Positions 5,254-7,588 of a stretch of 7,588 nt of DNA are shown here, one piece after another. Each line of letters starts with the position of its first letter. Within the stretch, counting starts at the first letter, position 1. A program made the position numbers and the translations under genes. The stretch spans positions 1 through 7,588 of the forward strand of contig CACYEW010000314.1 in assembly GCA_902773455.1 (NCBI GenBank). The letters are read 5' to 3'. A model generated the notes under the pieces. The model was not told the DNA's origin and did no database searches. It worked only from the letters and a program-made list of their open reading frames with translations. The stretch comes from an uncultured Ruminococcus sp. (lineage in GTDB: Bacteria; Bacillota; Clostridia; Oscillospirales; CAG-272).

Positions 5254-7392
5254 ATGAAAAATATTATAAAAATAATATGCTTTATATTCGCTCTTTCGTT
5301 CATACTCTCATCGGCTGCAGGCGCGTACTATTCGTATAAGACCTATACGTACGATATAGACGGATATTATATGGAATCTCCGGACGCGTACGTTCCGTCC
5401 GAGATCGCCACGAGCGAAACGATGGGTCTGAGCACTCCGCTCGAGGATCCCGCCGAGTTGTTTGTGGACGATGAAAACAACATCTATATAGCCGACTCGG
5501 GAAATAACAGAATAGTGGTGCTCAACAAGAGATTCAAGCTCCGCTATTACATCGAATCGTTCGTGAACACTCAGGGCGTTGACGACTCGTTCAACAACCC
5601 TCAGGGCGTGTTCGTGACCGAAGACGATATTTACGTCTGCGATACGGACAATAACAGAATAGTCGTGTTCGACCGTGACGGCAAATATAAGAGAATAATC
5701 GAAAAACCGATAGCCGACGAGATCGCGGCGGACGACCTTTACAGACCGAAATCGGTCGCGGTCGACAAATCGGGCAGACTTTACGTCGTGTCCATGTCGA
5801 CTTATCAGGGCATCATCGCGATGGACAGCGACGGAACGTTCCAGGGCTTCATAGGCGCTCAGAAGACCACGCTTTCCGCGTGGGAGATCTTCTGGAGAAA
5901 GTTCCAGACGCAGGAACAGCAGGATCAGCAGATCCAGCACGTTGCCGTTGAGTACGAAAACATCACGATAGACGACTACGGTATGATCTACGTGACGACG
6001 CTCAACATCGACGACGGTTCCGTTCTCAGCGCGATCCAGGGCAAGAGCAAGACGGGTGAATACGCGCCTGTCAAGAAGCTCAACACTCAGGGCGACGAGA
6101 TCATGAAAAGAAACGGCTTCTATCCGCCGTCAGGCGAGGTAAGAGTCCAGTACAGCGCAACCTCTCAGAGCAATATCTACGGCCCTTCGAAGCTCGTCGA
6201 CGTTGCGCTCGGTCCGCAGGGAACGTGGAGCATCATCGATAAAACGAGATCGAAGATATACACCTACGATTCAGACGGCGTTCTGCTGTTCATCTTCGGC
6301 GACCAGGGCACTCAGCTCGGCAATATGGAGACGGTCAAGTCGATAGCCTATATGGGCGAAGACATACTCGTTCTCGACAACACCGCCGACAATATAACGG
6401 TCTTCAAGAGGACCGAATACGGCAACATACTCATGAGCGCGATCACAAATCAGCTCAATATGAAGTATGACGACGCCGCCGAAGACTGGCGCAAGGTTCT
6501 GATGCGCAACAACAACTTCGACGAAGCGTACGTCGGTATAGGCAAATCGTACTACCGCGAAGGCGATTACGTTTCCGCCATGGAAATGTATAAGTCGGCT
6601 TACGAAACAGACAACTACTCGACCGCGTTCAAGCAGTACAGAAAGAACTGGGTGGCTGATCACGCGCTCGTAGTCCCGATAGTCGTTATAGTGATAGTTC
6701 TTGCGGTATACTTCTTCTTCCGCTACGTTGGGAAGAGAAACAAAGAGGTCGCGACGAGACCCGGCGGCAAACGGACGTACTGGGAAGAAGTCATATTCGG
6801 CTTCCACCTCATATTCCATCCGTTCGACGGCTTCTGGGACCTCAAGCATGAAAAACGCGGTTCGATACGCGGCGCGCTCACCTGGCTCGGTATCGCGATA
6901 ATATCGTTTACCTATAACGGTATCGGTACTGCGTATCTGTTCAACCCGTACGGCGGTTACATCAACGTGTTCGGTCAGGCGATATCCATTATCGTTCCTC
7001 TCGGACTCTGGGTCATCTCGAACTGGTGTCTGACGACGCTGTTCGAAGGCGAAGGAAGTCTGAAAGACATATTCATAGCGACCTGCTATTCGCTCGTTCC
7101 GATATTCCTCTGCGTGATACCCGCGACGATCCTTACGAACATACTCAGCAAATCCGAAGCGAAGGTCTACTCGGTCATAATCGCTATAATGTGGGTATGG
7201 GTAGGCATGCTCGTGTTCTTCGGAGCGCAGGTAACGCACGACTACTCGCTGATGAAGAACTTCATCACGTCGCTCGCCTCGATCGTCGGTATGGCGTTCA
7301 TAATGTTCATAGCACTGCTGTTCACCAGCCTTGTGCAGAAAATAGTGGGATTTGTGGCAAGCGTGGTCACTGAGATCTCATACAGATTTTAG
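5254..7392 (+). CDS. NHL-like beta-propeller / TPR / Yip1-domain membrane protein
   Basis: 712 residues of unknown function, in the same operon as the importer. Residues 1-24 are an N-terminal signal or anchor helix without a lipobox. Six NHL-like blades follow at about 60-97, 112-150, 163-200, 229-255, 308-345 and 355-390; the first two carry the near-identical signatures NNRIVVLN (84-91) and NNRIVVFD (133-140). A helical, Gln-rich insertion (about 210-228, AWEIFWRKFQTQEQQ) lies between blades 3 and 4. Residues 395-460 look like one or two TPR hairpins (YVGIGKSYYREGDYVSAMEMY from 426). A membrane helix at about 471-493 is followed by basic residues (RYVGKRNK), so the propeller and TPR should lie outside and the following segment inside. 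From 509 the protein resembles a Yip1 domain with five predicted helices (about 540-563, 574-596, 606-632, 639-661, 672-698) and a CYSLVP motif (611-616). It may dock, sense or stabilise the transporter, but this is inference. Confidence 0.85.
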   Translation: MKNIIKIICFIFALSFILSSAAGAYYSYKTYTYDIDGYYMESPDAYVPSEIATSETMGLSTPLEDPAELFVDDENNIYIADSGNNRIVVLNKRFKLRYYIESFVNTQGVDDSFNNPQGVFVTEDDIYVCDTDNNRIVVFDRDGKYKRIIEKPIADEIAADDLYRPKSVAVDKSGRLYVVSMSTYQGIIAMDSDGTFQGFIGAQKTTLSAWEIFWRKFQTQEQQDQQIQHVAVEYENITIDDYGMIYVTTLNIDDGSVLSAIQGKSKTGEYAPVKKLNTQGDEIMKRNGFYPPSGEVRVQYSATSQSNIYGPSKLVDVALGPQGTWSIIDKTRSKIYTYDSDGVLLFIFGDQGTQLGNMETVKSIAYMGEDILVLDNTADNITVFKRTEYGNILMSAITNQLNMKYDDAAEDWRKVLMRNNNFDEAYVGIGKSYYREGDYVSAMEMYKSAYETDNYSTAFKQYRKNWVADHALVVPIVVIVIVLAVYFFFRYVGKRNKEVATRPGGKRTYWEEVIFGFHLIFHPFDGFWDLKHEKRGSIRGALTWLGIAIISFTYNGIGTAYLFNPYGGYINVFGQAISIIVPLGLWVISNWCLTTLFEGEGSLKDIFIATCYSLVPIFLCVIPATILTNILSKSEAKVYSVIIAIMWVWVGMLVFFGAQVTHDYSLMKNFITSLASIVGMAFIMFIALLFTSLVQKIVGFVASVVTEISYRF
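5503..5663 (+). repeat. Two 14-bp exact direct repeats encoding the NHL blade signature
   Basis: AATAACAGAATAGT occurs at 5503-5516 and again at 5650-5663, 147 bp (49 codons) apart and in the same reading frame. Both copies encode the NNRIV core of consecutive propeller blades. It marks internal duplication of blades, or selection for the same residues and codons, and is not a mobile or regulatory repeat. Confidence 0.75.
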
Positions 7393-7397
7393 AAGAT

Positions 7398-7403
7398 GGG
7401 AGG
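7398..7403 (+). promoter_or_regulatory. Ribosome site GGGAGG of the truncated last gene
   Basis: GGGAGG lies 10 nt before the ATG at 7414 and only 5 nt after the stop of the preceding gene. It supports a real start there and continued operon structure beyond the window. Confidence 0.7.
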
Positions 7404-7413
7404 AAAAGTTAAT

Positions 7414-7588
7414 ATGAAAAAATTACTCTCAACTTTGCTTGCGGCATTGATGATGATCAGCGTATTCTCGGCGATCCTTCCGGCGGCGCCCGCCGAAGCC
7501 GCAAAGGCTGCGGATACGGAGTCCGAAGACGAAGAGTTCGAAAGAGAAGATATGAGCATCGATATACTCAAAGTCGTCTACAAAACTC
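7414..7588 (+). CDS. Exported protein, N-terminal fragment; possibly DUF5696 family
   Basis: Only the first 58 codons are in the window and the frame stays open to the end. Residues 1-29 form a clear signal peptide: MKK start, hydrophobic core about 4-22 and an Ala-rich signal peptidase I region (PAEA-A at 26-30), with no lipobox cysteine. An acidic stretch follows (TESEDEEFERED, 35-46), then the start of a folded part, SIDILKVVYKT. The position directly after the propeller/Yip1 gene and the KVVYKT segment recall DUF5696 proteins that I remember next to such transporters in Bacillota, but the fragment is too short to prove it. A secreted glycan-active enzyme would be a reasonable alternative. 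Export is well supported; the family is a guess from context. Confidence 0.6.
   Translation, partial: MKKLLSTLLAALMMISVFSAILPAAPAEAAKAADTESEDEEFEREDMSIDILKVVYKT

Noticed and set aside
5308..5940. Minus-strand open frame of 210 codons
   Set aside because: It is an in-register shadow of the NHL blades, with low-complexity Arg/Val content.
6271..7239. Minus-strand open frame of 322 codons opposite the propeller/Yip1 gene
   Set aside because: It has the same codon-register shadow effect. The sense strand encodes clear propeller, TPR and membrane segments here.
1..7588. CRISPR array, tRNA or rRNA genes, insertion sequence or phage attachment site
   Set aside because: No regularly spaced repeats, no cloverleaf-like sequence, no transposase or integrase-like protein and no terminal inverted repeats were seen on either strand.

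Overview
The window holds most of one co-directional (+ strand) operon for a carbohydrate-type ABC importer from a bacterium that looks like a member of the Clostridia (Bacillota). The grounds are strong AGGAGG ribosome sites before nearly every gene, a textbook sigma-A promoter in an AT-rich leader, frequent AGA (Arg) and ATA (Ile) codons in genes of roughly 50% G+C by eye, and a CUT1-type sugar transporter without its own ATPase. The lineage is an inference from style; no rRNA or other marker is present.

Layout: 1-60 is AT-rich non-coding DNA ending in a run of 18 T, possibly the terminator of an upstream gene. 61-244 is the control region: a small inverted repeat (69-84), an AT-rich tract, a promoter with -35 TTGACA and extended -10 TGcTAATAT (132-160), a leader hairpin (205-224) and a ribosome site. 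Then follow: (1) 245-3349, a 1034-residue exported solute-binding protein with two tandem carbohydrate-binding-like beta-sandwich domains and a helical spacer in front of a complete family-1 solute-binding domain; (2) 3405-4364, a MalF/UgpA-type permease; (3) 4366-5241, a MalG/UgpE-type permease; (4) 5254-7392, a 712-residue membrane protein combining a six-bladed NHL-like propeller, a TPR-like segment, a transmembrane helix and a Yip1 domain; (5) 7414 to the window end, the first 58 codons of another exported protein, possibly of the DUF5696 family. Gaps between genes are 1-55 nt with no terminator, so I read them as one transcript.

Likely working model: the large receptor captures a glycan outside the cell with its N-terminal domains and passes a sugar to its C-terminal solute-binding domain and then to the two-permease channel, powered by an ATPase encoded elsewhere (MsmX/MalK-like). 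The propeller/Yip1 protein is predicted to display its propeller and TPR outside and to embed its Yip1 part in the membrane, which makes it a candidate accessory, docking or sensing subunit. Its role, and that of the truncated last gene, are not established by the sequence. The multi-domain receptor plus propeller-TPR-Yip1 protein is the most unusual part of the window.
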